Origin: an uncultured Bacteroidales bacterium
GTDB taxonomy: Bacteria > Bacteroidota > Bacteroidia > Bacteroidales > UBA932
Assembly (NCBI GenBank): GCA_944326355.1
Contig: CALVDO010000016.1
Span: 1 to 51,550, forward strand
DNA length: 51,550 bases
Direction of reading: 5' to 3'
The notes under the pieces are model-generated. The model did no database searches, was not told the DNA's origin, and worked only from the letters and a program-made list of their open reading frames with translations. Position 1 is the first letter of the stretch, and each line of letters begins with the position of its first letter. This document shows, piece after piece, positions 41,015 to 48,980 of the stretch. The position numbers were made by a program, and so were the translations under genes.

Positions 41015-41649
41015 AGACTCTTGCCGTGACCGGAGGAATCGGCAGCGGGAAGTCTGCCGTCTGCAGGCTCTTCGCCGAACGCGGGGTGCCTGTCTATGAT
41101 TCTGACAGCCGTACAAGAGGCCTTTATGACGACGGAACGGTAAAGGCTGATGTCCTGGAAGCGGCTCTCGGATGCCCGGTCAGAGATTCTGATGGCAGAC
41201 TGGACAGACGCAGACTCGCTTCGGTGATCTTTTCCGATGCGGAGAAGCTCGAGGTTCTGGAGTCAATCGTACACCCGCTTGTGCTTGAGGACTTCATCAG
41301 TTGGAGGCGCGAATGCGAGAGCCGTGTTTCGGAATGGAATCCGTCTGCAGGCGACGTGCCTTTCGTAATAATCGAGTCGGCCATAATATTGCAGAAGCCG
41401 CTGTTCAGAAATGTTGCGGACAAGGTCCTCCTCGTCGATGCTCCGGTTCAGGTAAGGCTGGAGCGGGCTTCACGTCGTGACGGAGTGCCGCAGGCCGCAG
41501 TGATGGCGCGGATGGAGGCCCAGCCTCTGCTCAACGCGATTTCCGGGGGAATGGCCGAGCCCGGTGCGGATTTCGTGCTTGTGAATGACGCCGGTCTCGA
41601 GGAGCTTTCGCGGAAAGTGGACGCGCTCTGCGGAGTCCTGTGGAGATGA
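41011..41649 (+). CDS. coaE: Dephospho-CoA kinase
   Basis: Last enzyme of coenzyme A synthesis, phosphorylating the 3'-hydroxyl of dephospho-CoA. The 212-aa protein has the P-loop GGIGSGKSAV near 8-17, YDSDSRTRGLY near 30-40, the CoaE-typical IVHPLVLEDF near 89-98, and the lid region with RLERASRRDG near 149-158 and RMEAQ near 168-172. It overlaps the ybbR-like gene by 4 bp and is followed about 50 bp later by the DUF5606 gene. Confidence 0.93.
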   Translation: MKTLAVTGGIGSGKSAVCRLFAERGVPVYDSDSRTRGLYDDGTVKADVLEAALGCPVRDSDGRLDRRRLASVIFSDAEKLEVLESIVHPLVLEDFISWRRECESRVSEWNPSAGDVPFVIIESAIILQKPLFRNVADKVLLVDAPVQVRLERASRRDGVPQAAVMARMEAQPLLNAISGGMAEPGADFVLVNDAGLEELSRKVDALCGVLWR

Positions 41650-41701
41650 CGTTATTTATGTATAACTATGATATCATTTACATATAACATATTTGACAGA
41701 C

Positions 41702-42148
41702 ATGAAAACTGATCTTACAAAGATTCTTTCTATTTCAGGCCAGAGCGGACTTTTCCGTTATCTGTCTCAGTCGAGGGCCGGAGCGGTGGTCGAGTCTCTT
41801 GCTGACGGTAAGAGGACATGCTTCGGGATGAACAGCAGAATCACTACTCTCGCTGACATCTCGATATATACTGACGAGGGTGAGACCAAGCTCAAGGACG
41901 TGTTCCTCAAGATGAAGGAGACACTCGGCGAGGATGACGCCCCTTCCTCCAAGTCCTCCGCCGACCAGCTCAAGGCTTTCTTCGGGAAGGCTCTGCCGGA
42001 CTATGACAGGGACAGATTCTATGTTTCGCACATGAAGAAGGTCGTTGACTGGTACAACGCCCTGAAGAAATACGCGTCGCTTGATTTCGAGGAGCCGGAG
42101 TCGGGTTCGGAGCAGGAGCCGGATTCTGAGCCGGAGACTGAGAATTGA
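41702..42148 (+). CDS. DUF5606 family protein
   Basis: A 148-aa acidic cytoplasmic protein matching DUF5606, a small family found in Bacteroidetes with unknown function. It opens with TDLTKILSISGQSGLFRYLSQ (in part), a conserved block, then GMNSRITTLADISIYTD near 48-64 and MKKVVDWYN near 116-124; the last 20 residues are low-complexity Glu/Pro/Ser. ATG 41702 is preferred over the in-frame TTG 41693. Its stop is 2 bp before the ATG of rimO, so the pair is likely coupled. A CATATTTG just upstream is a one-mismatch -7 box. Confidence 0.78.
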   Translation: MKTDLTKILSISGQSGLFRYLSQSRAGAVVESLADGKRTCFGMNSRITTLADISIYTDEGETKLKDVFLKMKETLGEDDAPSSKSSADQLKAFFGKALPDYDRDRFYVSHMKKVVDWYNALKKYASLDFEEPESGSEQEPDSEPETEN

Positions 42149-42150
42149 GA

Positions 42151-43527
42151 ATGAAGACGAGTGACATCCGGACGACCGAGAAGGGCGGTGCCCCCGGAGG
42201 AAGAATCCCTCGCCTGCAGGCGGTGACGCTGGGCTGTTCAAAGAACAGAGTCGACACCGAGCACCTGCTCTCCAGACTCGAGGGGCTGTATGAGATAGTC
42301 CCCGAGTCTGAGGAGGAGGCTGTCGTCGACGTGCTGCTGCTGAACACCTGCGGCTTCATCGGAGATGCCAAGGAGGAGTCTGTGAACGCGATTCTTGAGG
42401 CCGTGGAGCGTAAGTCACGCGGAGAAGTCGGACAGATCATCGTCTTCGGCTGCTTGTCCCAGAGGTATGAGACGGAGCTGCCGGAGCTGATACCGGAGGT
42501 GGACGCATGGTTCGGAGCGACGGACACTGAACCGATCGCGAGAGCGCTCGGAGCTGGCGAACCTTCGGAATCGGCCGGGATAGAGCGTCTTCTCACGACG
42601 CCTTCGCATTATGCGTATCTCAAGATTTCCGAGGGCTGCGACCGCCGCTGCTCCTATTGCGCGATACCGTTCATCAGGGGACGGCACAGGTCCGTGCCGA
42701 TGGAGGAGCTTGTCGCTGAGGCGGAGCTGCTTGCGGGCAAAGGCGTAAAGGAGCTCATCCTGATAGCGCAGGACACCACCTATTATGGTCTTGACCTCTA
42801 TAAGAAGAGGGCTCTGGGCGAGCTGCTCAAGAAGCTTGTCAAGATAGACGGAATAGAATGGATAAGAATACATTATTCCTATCCTGACGACTTTCCGAAC
42901 GACGTGCTGGAGCTTATGGCCTCCGAGCCTAAGATCTGCCGCTACATAGATATTCCCCTTCAGCATATTGCCGATCCGGTGCTGTCCGCGATGAGGCGCA
43001 ATGTGGACGGGGAGTGGACGCGCAGGCTGGTGAGGACGATGAGGGAGAAGGTGCCTGGAGTGATGCTCAGGACCACGATGATAGTGGGACATCCGGGCGA
43101 GGGCGAGAAGGAGTTTGAGGAGCTGCTCGACTTTATCGCGGAAGCCCGCTTCGAGCGTCTGGGGGCGTTCCGGTATTCTGAGGAGGAAGGCACCTACGGC
43201 GCGGAGCATTTCAAGGACGAAGTGCCCGAGGAAGTGAAGCAGGAGCGCTGGAACAGGCTTATGGAGGCCCAGAGCGCCATCTCGCTCGAATGCAATCTTG
43301 CCAGAGTGGGCTCGGAGCTCAGGGTGATCGTCGACTCGTACAACGACGGGATTCTCGTATGCCGAAGTGAATTTGAGAGTCCTGAAGTCGATGGCGAGAT
43401 TCTTGTGAAGTATGACCCGGCCGCGTTCGGCGGAGCTGATCCGCTTTCGCTTGTCGGAAGCTTCATCACGGTGAAGGTGACGGCGGCGGATGAATATGAT
43501 CTGACTGCCGATCTTGTGTCGATGTGA
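42151..43527 (+). CDS. rimO: Ribosomal protein S12 methylthiotransferase RimO
   Basis: Radical SAM enzyme that adds a methylthio group to an aspartate of ribosomal protein S12. The 458-aa protein has the N-terminal UPF0004 domain with Cys ligands in TLGCSKNRVD near 28-37, NTCGF near 65-69 and FGCLSQR near 103-109, the radical SAM cluster motif CDRRCSYCAIP near 165-175, and a C-terminal TRAM domain (about 390-455). The KNRVDTEHLL context separates RimO from MiaB. Start is ATG 42151, 2 bp after the DUF5606 stop; an in-frame TTG at 42145 is possible but less likely. It ends the yajC-rimO run. Confidence 0.94.
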   Translation: MKTSDIRTTEKGGAPGGRIPRLQAVTLGCSKNRVDTEHLLSRLEGLYEIVPESEEEAVVDVLLLNTCGFIGDAKEESVNAILEAVERKSRGEVGQIIVFGCLSQRYETELPELIPEVDAWFGATDTEPIARALGAGEPSESAGIERLLTTPSHYAYLKISEGCDRRCSYCAIPFIRGRHRSVPMEELVAEAELLAGKGVKELILIAQDTTYYGLDLYKKRALGELLKKLVKIDGIEWIRIHYSYPDDFPNDVLELMASEPKICRYIDIPLQHIADPVLSAMRRNVDGEWTRRLVRTMREKVPGVMLRTTMIVGHPGEGEKEFEELLDFIAEARFERLGAFRYSEEEGTYGAEHFKDEVPEEVKQERWNRLMEAQSAISLECNLARVGSELRVIVDSYNDGILVCRSEFESPEVDGEILVKYDPAAFGGADPLSLVGSFITVKVTAADEYDLTADLVSM

Positions 43528-43612
43528 CCGGCTCAGGGACGGGGCTCGTGACGGCTCCGTCTCCTGAATGAGGTCTTTTCTCTATAAATCAATATTTTGG
43601 ACTATGAACGCC

Positions 43613-44551
43613 ATGAAACGGGGAATTGTTCTTTTCTTGCTTGCCGCGCTTACGCTTTCGTCCTGCGGCCCGTATTCCTATACGCTGACGATGGAGATGA
43701 GACAGCCTTCCAAATCGGGGCTGGATCTTGACCGCAAGTCATTTGCAGTGGCCTGTCTCAATGACGGGGACGCAGCAGATTCGGCGTTCATAATGTCCGT
43801 TTCCGAGGGCTTCGCGAGAAGTCTCGAAGAGGAGTATTTCGCGGGAGAGCCTGTGATAGGGATTTACACCATAGGCAAGACTCCGGGAGCGGACTACTCT
43901 TCCAGAGATTCGGTGATGAACGTTCTTCTTGACACCGGTAGCGATGTGGTGTTCATCTTTGACTCTCCTGACCTTGAAAAGGCCACTCTTTCTGCTCCTC
44001 AGGCCGTTGCGAAGCCGGTAGTGAGGGATTCGGCCTACCTTGTGGAGGCTTCGGTCCCGTTTTCGCTCAGGCTCTATGTCTATGATTCGATGAATCCGGA
44101 TGACAAGGTGCTCGTGTACACGGGCAAGTCTGTTGCGAAGCCTGTGGCATATACGGACGGATTTCAGTCCGATTCGGTGGTGCTGGCGAGGGCAATGGCC
44201 TCACTCTCCGCACCGGGACTGGAGACTGGCGAGATCTCCGGAGGACCTTTCCTTCCCCAGTGGCAGGCGGAAAGCTTCTCGTTCACATATTATGATTCAG
44301 AACCGTGGATAGAGGCTGTGATAGCGGCTCACGAATACAGATGGAGCGACGCCATCGGCCAGTGGATCAAACTTTCTGACACCGGCAACATGCAGCGGCG
44401 CTCCTGCGCGGCGTACAATCTTGCCCTCACCTTCCACATACTCGATCAGCAGCAGATTGCCAAGGAATGGCTCGATGTCTCTGACTCGACTTATCCCCTC
44501 CATCTCTCTTATGACCTTCGCAAGAAGATCGAGGCAAAGCTCAAAAAGTAA
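43613..44551 (+). CDS. Putative lipoprotein, DUF6340-like, unknown function
   Basis: A 312-aa exported lipoprotein (lipobox LSSC, Cys18) that resembles the Bacteroidetes proteins grouped as DUF6340; this match is from memory and uncertain. The N-terminal two thirds are a mixed alpha/beta region (FAVACLNDGDAADSAFIMSV in part), and the C-terminus has TPR-like helices (EYRWSDAIGQWIKL, YNLALTFHILDQQQIAKEW). Starts at 43568 and 43604 are in frame upstream, but MKRGIVLFLLAALTL gives the best signal peptide. It is separated by 85 bp from rimO and converges on rnpB. Confidence 0.6.
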   Translation: MKRGIVLFLLAALTLSSCGPYSYTLTMEMRQPSKSGLDLDRKSFAVACLNDGDAADSAFIMSVSEGFARSLEEEYFAGEPVIGIYTIGKTPGADYSSRDSVMNVLLDTGSDVVFIFDSPDLEKATLSAPQAVAKPVVRDSAYLVEASVPFSLRLYVYDSMNPDDKVLVYTGKSVAKPVAYTDGFQSDSVVLARAMASLSAPGLETGEISGGPFLPQWQAESFSFTYYDSEPWIEAVIAAHEYRWSDAIGQWIKLSDTGNMQRRSCAAYNLALTFHILDQQQIAKEWLDVSDSTYPLHLSYDLRKKIEAKLKK

Positions 44552-44586
44552 GACTTTGCCGAGAGTCTTTGACGGAGCCTCCCCGG

Positions 44587-44611
44587 ACATGAAGTAGAAT
44601 GTGCTTCATGT
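44587..44611 (+). terminator. Possible weak terminator after the lipoprotein gene
   Basis: ACATGAAG (44587-44594) pairs perfectly with CTTCATGT (44604-44611). The following sequence is only mildly T-rich (GTCTTTTC), so efficiency is doubtful. Confidence 0.4.
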
Positions 44612-44652
44612 GCATAGTCGTCAAGTCTTTTCGGAACGATGAAAAAATAAAA

Positions 44653-44998
44653 AAGGAGGGACCGTAAGCCGGTTTCTGTTTCATTCTGTCATTTATCTTC
44701 GCAACCTACCCCCTGACATCGGACGGGCAGCCCTTGACTGTCAGTATATTTGGTCTTGCAGGCTTCAGATCCGTACCCGGACCGCGTCGCCGTGGCCCGT
44801 CGTGAGCTCTTACCTCACGTTTTCACCCTTACACCCTCCTCGGGGCAAGCCCCGGTTCTCAGGATGCGGTTGTTTTCTGTTACGGCGTTCACGAGATTGC
44901 TCCCGTCTGCGCTTTCCGCAGTGAAGTGCCCTTTCCTGTCCGGACTTTCCTCACCGGCACGCCTTGCGGCGAACCGGCGCGACAGATCGTCCCTCCTT
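44653..44998 (-). ncRNA. rnpB: RNase P RNA (class A)
   Basis: Catalytic RNA of RNase P, which trims tRNA 5' leaders. Read on the minus strand, helix P1 is closed by AAGGAGGGAC (5' end, 44998-44989) and GTCCCTCCTT (3' end, 44662-44653). The universally conserved CRI block GAGGAAAGTCCGGAC is at about 44952-44938, and the 3' conserved AGATAAATGAC followed by ACAGAA-CCGGCTTAC is at about 44700-44663. The total of about 346 nt is normal. A TTTTTTATTTTTTC tract follows as terminator (44640-44656). The 5' end lies 63 bp after the old-yellow-enzyme gene on the same strand; I found no consensus promoter in that gap. Confidence 0.95.
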
Positions 44999-45060
44999 AT
45001 TTTTGTGTGCCTTGCAGCATCAAGTACTTGTCGTCCTGCGCCTTCTACGGCATTGAGCCG

Positions 45061-46317
45061 CTATTTGTAGCCGAGCTTTCTTTCAAGCCTGTCGTTGCGG
45101 CGGATGGTCTTCTCCACCTCTTTTTCGAGCGCCGGAGTGATGTCCGGGCACTTCTTGTGGCAGGCCATCTCGAGAGAGTACATCCTGCCGATGCAGAAGT
45201 TGACGTGCTCGCAGCCGCTGCGGCAGCCGGCGTCGGCCTTCATCCTGTTGACGAAGTCAGTGTCCTCAAGCACTGCGCGGCCCATCTGGAGCATCTGGAA
45301 GCCGCTGTCGATGACCTTGTCGGCGTCTTCTCTGGAAGTCACGCCTCCGACATAGACCAGAGGCATGTCCGGGAGGGCCTTTCTGAACTTGAGCGCGTCC
45401 TCGAGGAAAAAGAGCCTCTTGAACGGAACCGTCGGCGACACTATCTTGCCGCCTATCATCACTCCGAGCTTCAGCCACCACTGGCTCATCGGCATGTAGT
45501 GCGTTATGGCCTTTTTCGGAAATTCTCCCCTCATCACGTACATCGGTGCCCGGCTTACGAAGCCTCCCGAGAGTACGAGGGCATCCGCTCCGCATCTCTG
45601 CAGCTCCTTGGCCACTTCTATGCACTCATCGACCTCCATTCCGCCCCGGAAGCCGTCTCGGGTGTTCATCTTGACGAGAATCGCTACTTTGCCTTTGCCA
45701 GCCTCGACGACTTCCTTCATGCACATCCGCATGAAGCGCATCCTGTTGTCGAGCGAGCCTCCGAACTCGTCTCGTCTGTGGTTGGTGTAGGGCGAGAGGA
45801 ACTGCGAGATGAGATAGCCGTGTCCGGCGTGTATCTCCACCGCATCGAATCCCGCCTTTATCGCGAGTCTGACTGCGTCTCCGTATGCCTTGGCCACTTC
45901 GTCGATTTCCTTGCGGTTCATCTTGTGGACGAAGGTAGGGGAGTAGAGGTTGAAGCCACGGCTGGCTCCGTAGGGCAGGCAGCCGCAGATTCTTCTGTGC
46001 GACATGTTGCCGCAGTGTCCCAGCTGGATAGATGCCTTCGCGCCCTCGGCATGGATGGCGTCGGTCAGCTTCTTGAGCTCCGGCACGATCTCTTCTCGCA
46101 TCCAGAGCTGCCTCTCGAACGAAAGCCCGCTGCGGCAGACCGCCGCGTAGGCCACCGTCGTCATTCCAATGCCGCCTCTGGCCACTGCCGTGTGGTAGTC
46201 GAAAAGCGATTGTGAGGGGGAGTTGTTCTCGCACATCCCCTCAAAGGCGGCTGATCTTATCGTCCTGTTCCGCAGCTCAAGCGGACCTAATTTGTAAGGT
46301 GTGAACAAATCGCTCAT
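45061..46317 (-). CDS. NADH:flavin oxidoreductase, old yellow enzyme family (candidate 3-oxo-delta4-steroid reductase)
   Basis: FMN-dependent ene-reductase with a TIM barrel. The 418-aa protein opens with LFTPYKLGPLELRNRT, and has QLGHCGN near 98-104, the proton-donor/substrate motif EIHAGHGYLISQFLSP near 166-181, FGGSLDNRMRF near 191-201, and a C-terminal Cys-rich block CRSGCEHVNFC near 368-378 plus CHKKC near 390-394 that could hold a 4Fe-4S cluster. It lacks the FAD/NAD-binding half present in BaiCD/BaiH and 2,4-dienoyl-CoA reductases. It follows the 5-alpha-reductase homologue (20 bp from ATG 46317; a GTG at 46341 would overlap it). By context it may reduce a 3-oxo-delta4 steroid or bile acid; this is inference. 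Confidence 0.85.
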   Translation of the reverse strand: MSDLFTPYKLGPLELRNRTIRSAAFEGMCENNSPSQSLFDYHTAVARGGIGMTTVAYAAVCRSGLSFERQLWMREEIVPELKKLTDAIHAEGAKASIQLGHCGNMSHRRICGCLPYGASRGFNLYSPTFVHKMNRKEIDEVAKAYGDAVRLAIKAGFDAVEIHAGHGYLISQFLSPYTNHRRDEFGGSLDNRMRFMRMCMKEVVEAGKGKVAILVKMNTRDGFRGGMEVDECIEVAKELQRCGADALVLSGGFVSRAPMYVMRGEFPKKAITHYMPMSQWWLKLGVMIGGKIVSPTVPFKRLFFLEDALKFRKALPDMPLVYVGGVTSREDADKVIDSGFQMLQMGRAVLEDTDFVNRMKADAGCRSGCEHVNFCIGRMYSLEMACHKKCPDITPALEKEVEKTIRRNDRLERKLGYK

Positions 46318-46337
46318 GTCTTGTCTGAAAAGGTGTG

Positions 46338-47117
46338 TCACCAGATGAAAGGTATCAGGTGCTTCTTGTGAAGATCCCTGTATTCGTCTCCGAATTCCTC
46401 TTCATATCTCGCCGTCAGAGCCTTTGCTCTCGGTGCGAGATTGGCGAATGTCCATACGGCGAAGAGAAGGCCTGCCGGAGACCATGTGAGGATCGCGTAG
46501 CCGACCCATTCGGTCAGTTCTCCGAAGTAGTTTGCCGAAGTGACGTATTTGTACAGGCCCTTGCGCGGGATGTAGTGCCTTGTGTCGCCAGGCTTGCGCA
46601 GATGCCTTATTACATAGTCCGAATCGAGGTTGATGAGCATCCCCGCGAGGAAGAGCAGAGTGCCGATTATGAACTGAGGGGAGGCGAGCCATTCGGTCGT
46701 GTATTTCCCTGCCGGGGCGAACCTGAAGAGCCACTCTCCGATGAAGTATGAGTTCATCGTGTTGAACACCATGCCCATCAGGATAATCGCTATCGGCATC
46801 GTTCCCTTTCCCCTGAGCAGCATCGGGAAGATGAAGGACCTCTGGAAATAATGGGCGAGATAGAGGCCCGCCATGATGAGGATCACGAGGCTGCTGTTGC
46901 CCGTGTCGACTCCGCTGAAGGCATATCTCAGGGTGTACATGAGCATGAAGAGGAATGCCGGGCATTCCATTATGACCCATCCCGCACGGTTGCTGATCTT
47001 CGGACCCCAGTTTCCTCCGCCGAGATAGCCGTATCCGGCCTTGAAGAAAAACAGGGCGATGAATACTACAACCGCCAGAACCGCCATCAGTCCCATCAAT
47101 AGATAATATGTGTTCAT
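46338..47117 (-). CDS. Steroid 5-alpha-reductase family membrane protein
   Basis: Polytopic membrane reductase of the 3-oxo-5-alpha-steroid 4-dehydrogenase family. The 259-aa protein has six to seven helices and matches animal SRD5A1 over its C-terminal domain: RSFIFPMLLRGKG near 93-105, INLDSDYVIRHLRKPG near 162-177, YIPRKGLYKYVTSANYFGE near 182-200, EWVGYAILTWSP near 203-214, RAKAL near 230-234 and a final LIPFIW. ANYFGE, EW-GYA, RAK and IPF are at the same places in human SRD5A1, which reduces delta4-3-oxosteroids with NADPH. It is the first gene of a two-gene operon with an old-yellow-enzyme gene. Homologues in gut Bacteroidales are reported to make 5-alpha (allo) bile acids; substrate here is inferred. 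Confidence 0.87.
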   Translation of the reverse strand: MNTYYLLMGLMAVLAVVVFIALFFFKAGYGYLGGGNWGPKISNRAGWVIMECPAFLFMLMYTLRYAFSGVDTGNSSLVILIMAGLYLAHYFQRSFIFPMLLRGKGTMPIAIILMGMVFNTMNSYFIGEWLFRFAPAGKYTTEWLASPQFIIGTLLFLAGMLINLDSDYVIRHLRKPGDTRHYIPRKGLYKYVTSANYFGELTEWVGYAILTWSPAGLLFAVWTFANLAPRAKALTARYEEEFGDEYRDLHKKHLIPFIW

Positions 47118-47148
47118 AATAAGGTGTTCAGATTCATCAAAACAGGGA

Positions 47149-47156
47149 CAAAGGTA
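47149..47156 (-). promoter_or_regulatory. -7 element of the 5-alpha-reductase operon
   Basis: Minus-strand TACCTTTG matches TAnnTTTG, 32 bp before ATG 47117. A TTTG is present but with only a 13-bp spacer, so the -33 is unclear. Confidence 0.5.
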
Positions 47157-47187
47157 ATAAAGATTTTCTCAAATCAGTTTTTTTATC

Positions 47188-47195
47188 TACTTTTG
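47188..47195 (+). promoter_or_regulatory. -7 element of the pyrG promoter
   Basis: TACTTTTG matches TAnnTTTG, 40 bp before the pyrG ATG at 47236. It is divergent from the 5-alpha-reductase promoter. Confidence 0.5.
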
Positions 47196-47235
47196 TGACC
47201 CTGAAAACGTATAAATCACTTTTATTTCATTCCTT

Positions 47236-48960
47236 ATGAATACAAAATATGTCTTCGTTTCAGGCGGTGTGGCTTCTTCACTGGGCAAGGGAATCATATC
47301 GGCGTCTCTTGCAAAACTTCTTCAGGCGAGGGGCCTCCGTGTCACCATCCAGAAATTCGATCCTTATATCAACATCGATCCGGGCACGCTCAACCCTTAT
47401 GAGCACGGTGAGTGCTATGTCACGGAGGATGGGGCTGAGACCGACCTGGATCTCGGACATTATGAGCGTTTTCTCGGAGTGCATACGTCCAAAGCCAACA
47501 ATGTCACCACAGGACGCATATATAATACGGTGATCAACCGTGAGCGCGAGGGAGCTTATCTCGGCAAGACGGTGCAGATCGTGCCGCACATCACGGACGA
47601 GATCAAGAGGCGCATGCTCCTGCTCGGCAAGACGGGAAAGTATGACGTGATCATCACGGAGATCGGAGGAACGGTGGGAGACATGGAGTCGCAGCCGTTC
47701 ATCGAGGCGGTGCGCCAGCTTCAGTGGGAGCTTCCGGAGGAGGACTGCGTGACCATCCACCTGACTCTCGTGCCGTACCTGAGCGCAGCCAAGGAGCTTA
47801 AGACCAAGCCGACGCAGCATTCGGTGCAGATGCTTCAGCAGAACGGTGTGCAGCCGGACATCATTGTCTGCCGCACGGAACACAAGCTTACCCCTGAAAT
47901 CCGCAGGAAGGTGGCTCTCTTCTGCAATGTGAAGCCCGGTCATGTGATTGAGTCGATGGACGCGCCTTCGATATACTCCGTGCCTCTCAACATGAAGGCG
48001 GAGAAGCTCGACCAGCTTGTGCTGGATCATTTCGGCATCAAGGATCTTCCGGAGCCGGACCTCACTGAATGGAACAAGTTTTTGGACAAGCTCTTCCACC
48101 CTAAGTCGCAGGTGGACATCGCTCTCGTGGGCAAGTATGTGGAACTTCAGGACGCGTACAAGTCGATCCTCGAGTCGTTCGTCCATGCGGGTGCGGCAAA
48201 CGAGTGCAAGGTCAACGTGCACAGCATCCACAGCGAGTTCCTGACGACTGAGAATGTGGAAGAGAAGCTCGGCGGCATGAACGGAATCCTCGTTGCGCCC
48301 GGATTCGGCGAGAGGGGGCTTGAAGGCAAGGTTCTCGCAGTCAAGTATGCCCGTGAGCACAATGTGCCTTTCTTCGGAATCTGCCTCGGAATGCAGATGG
48401 CCGTGGTGGAGTTTGCAAGAGACGTGCTCGGACTCAAGGATGCCATTTCGACTGAGGTCAATCCGGCGACTCCTGTGCCTGTGATCGACCTGATGGAGGA
48501 TCAGAAGAGCACCACGATCAAGGGCGGCACGATGAGGCTCGGCGCCTACGACTGCCGTCTTGAGAAGGATTCGCTCGCATACAGGATATATGGAAAGGAG
48601 ATGATCTCAGAGCGTCACCGCCACAGATATGAGTTCAACAATGAGTACCTTCCGATGGTGGAGGCTGCCGGAATGAAGGCCACCGGGAAGAATCCGGAGA
48701 CAGGGCTCGTGGAGATAGTGGAGATACCTTCGCATCCGTTCTTCATCGGAGTGCAGTTCCATCCTGAGCTCAAGAGTACGCCGGAGCATCCGCAGCCGAT
48801 TTTCGTCGCATTTGTAAAGGCTTCGATGAAGTATCGCAAGGAGCACCCTGCCGCTGAGGCCGGTGCCGTCGCCGGGGCGGCAGATGCGGCGTCTGACAGG
48901 ACTTCCGGTGCCGTCGCCGGGGCGGCTGACAAGGCCGCAGGCTCTTCCGCCGAGGCTTAG
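47236..48960 (+). CDS. pyrG: CTP synthase
   Basis: Glutamine-dependent enzyme that aminates UTP to CTP. The 574-aa protein has the synthetase domain (1-270) with VSGGVASSLGKGI near 8-20, KFDPYINIDPGTLNP near 40-54 and EIGGTVGDMES near 140-150, and the class I glutaminase domain (about 290-535) with PGFGERGLEGK near 353-363, catalytic Cys in FFGICLGMQ near 377-385 and the His-Glu pair in GVQFHPELKS near 513-522. The last 35 residues are an Ala/Gly-rich extension with an internal duplication, not found in typical PyrG. It is followed 20 bp later by the glutaminyl cyclase gene. Confidence 0.97.
   Translation: MNTKYVFVSGGVASSLGKGIISASLAKLLQARGLRVTIQKFDPYINIDPGTLNPYEHGECYVTEDGAETDLDLGHYERFLGVHTSKANNVTTGRIYNTVINREREGAYLGKTVQIVPHITDEIKRRMLLLGKTGKYDVIITEIGGTVGDMESQPFIEAVRQLQWELPEEDCVTIHLTLVPYLSAAKELKTKPTQHSVQMLQQNGVQPDIIVCRTEHKLTPEIRRKVALFCNVKPGHVIESMDAPSIYSVPLNMKAEKLDQLVLDHFGIKDLPEPDLTEWNKFLDKLFHPKSQVDIALVGKYVELQDAYKSILESFVHAGAANECKVNVHSIHSEFLTTENVEEKLGGMNGILVAPGFGERGLEGKVLAVKYAREHNVPFFGICLGMQMAVVEFARDVLGLKDAISTEVNPATPVPVIDLMEDQKSTTIKGGTMRLGAYDCRLEKDSLAYRIYGKEMISERHRHRYEFNNEYLPMVEAAGMKATGKNPETGLVEIVEIPSHPFFIGVQFHPELKSTPEHPQPIFVAFVKASMKYRKEHPAAEAGAVAGAADAASDRTSGAVAGAADKAAGSSAEA
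48860..48926 (+). repeat. 22-bp direct repeat inside the 3' end of pyrG
   Basis: An identical 22-bp GC-rich segment starts at 48860 and at 48905, a 45-bp period. Each copy encodes GAVAGAA in the Ala/Gly-rich tail of PyrG. The period is a multiple of three, so copy-number change would keep the frame. Confidence 0.85.
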
Positions 48961-48980
48961 GCAGAACTGAAAGCTTTGAT

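Noticed and set aside
39923..41116. 397-codon minus-strand ORF
   Set aside because: Antisense to yajC, ybbR-like and coaE; crosses three real genes.
44926..46215. 429-codon plus-strand ORF
   Set aside because: It is antisense to the old-yellow-enzyme gene and to rnpB, with no recognisable motif; caused by GC-rich codon bias.
45061..46317. Assignment as BaiCD or BaiH proper
   Set aside because: The FAD/NAD-binding half is missing and the rest of a bai operon is absent, so only the broader OYE family is claimed.
47278..48360. 360-codon minus-strand ORF
   Set aside because: Antisense shadow of pyrG, rich in Leu/Arg/His as expected from reverse reading.
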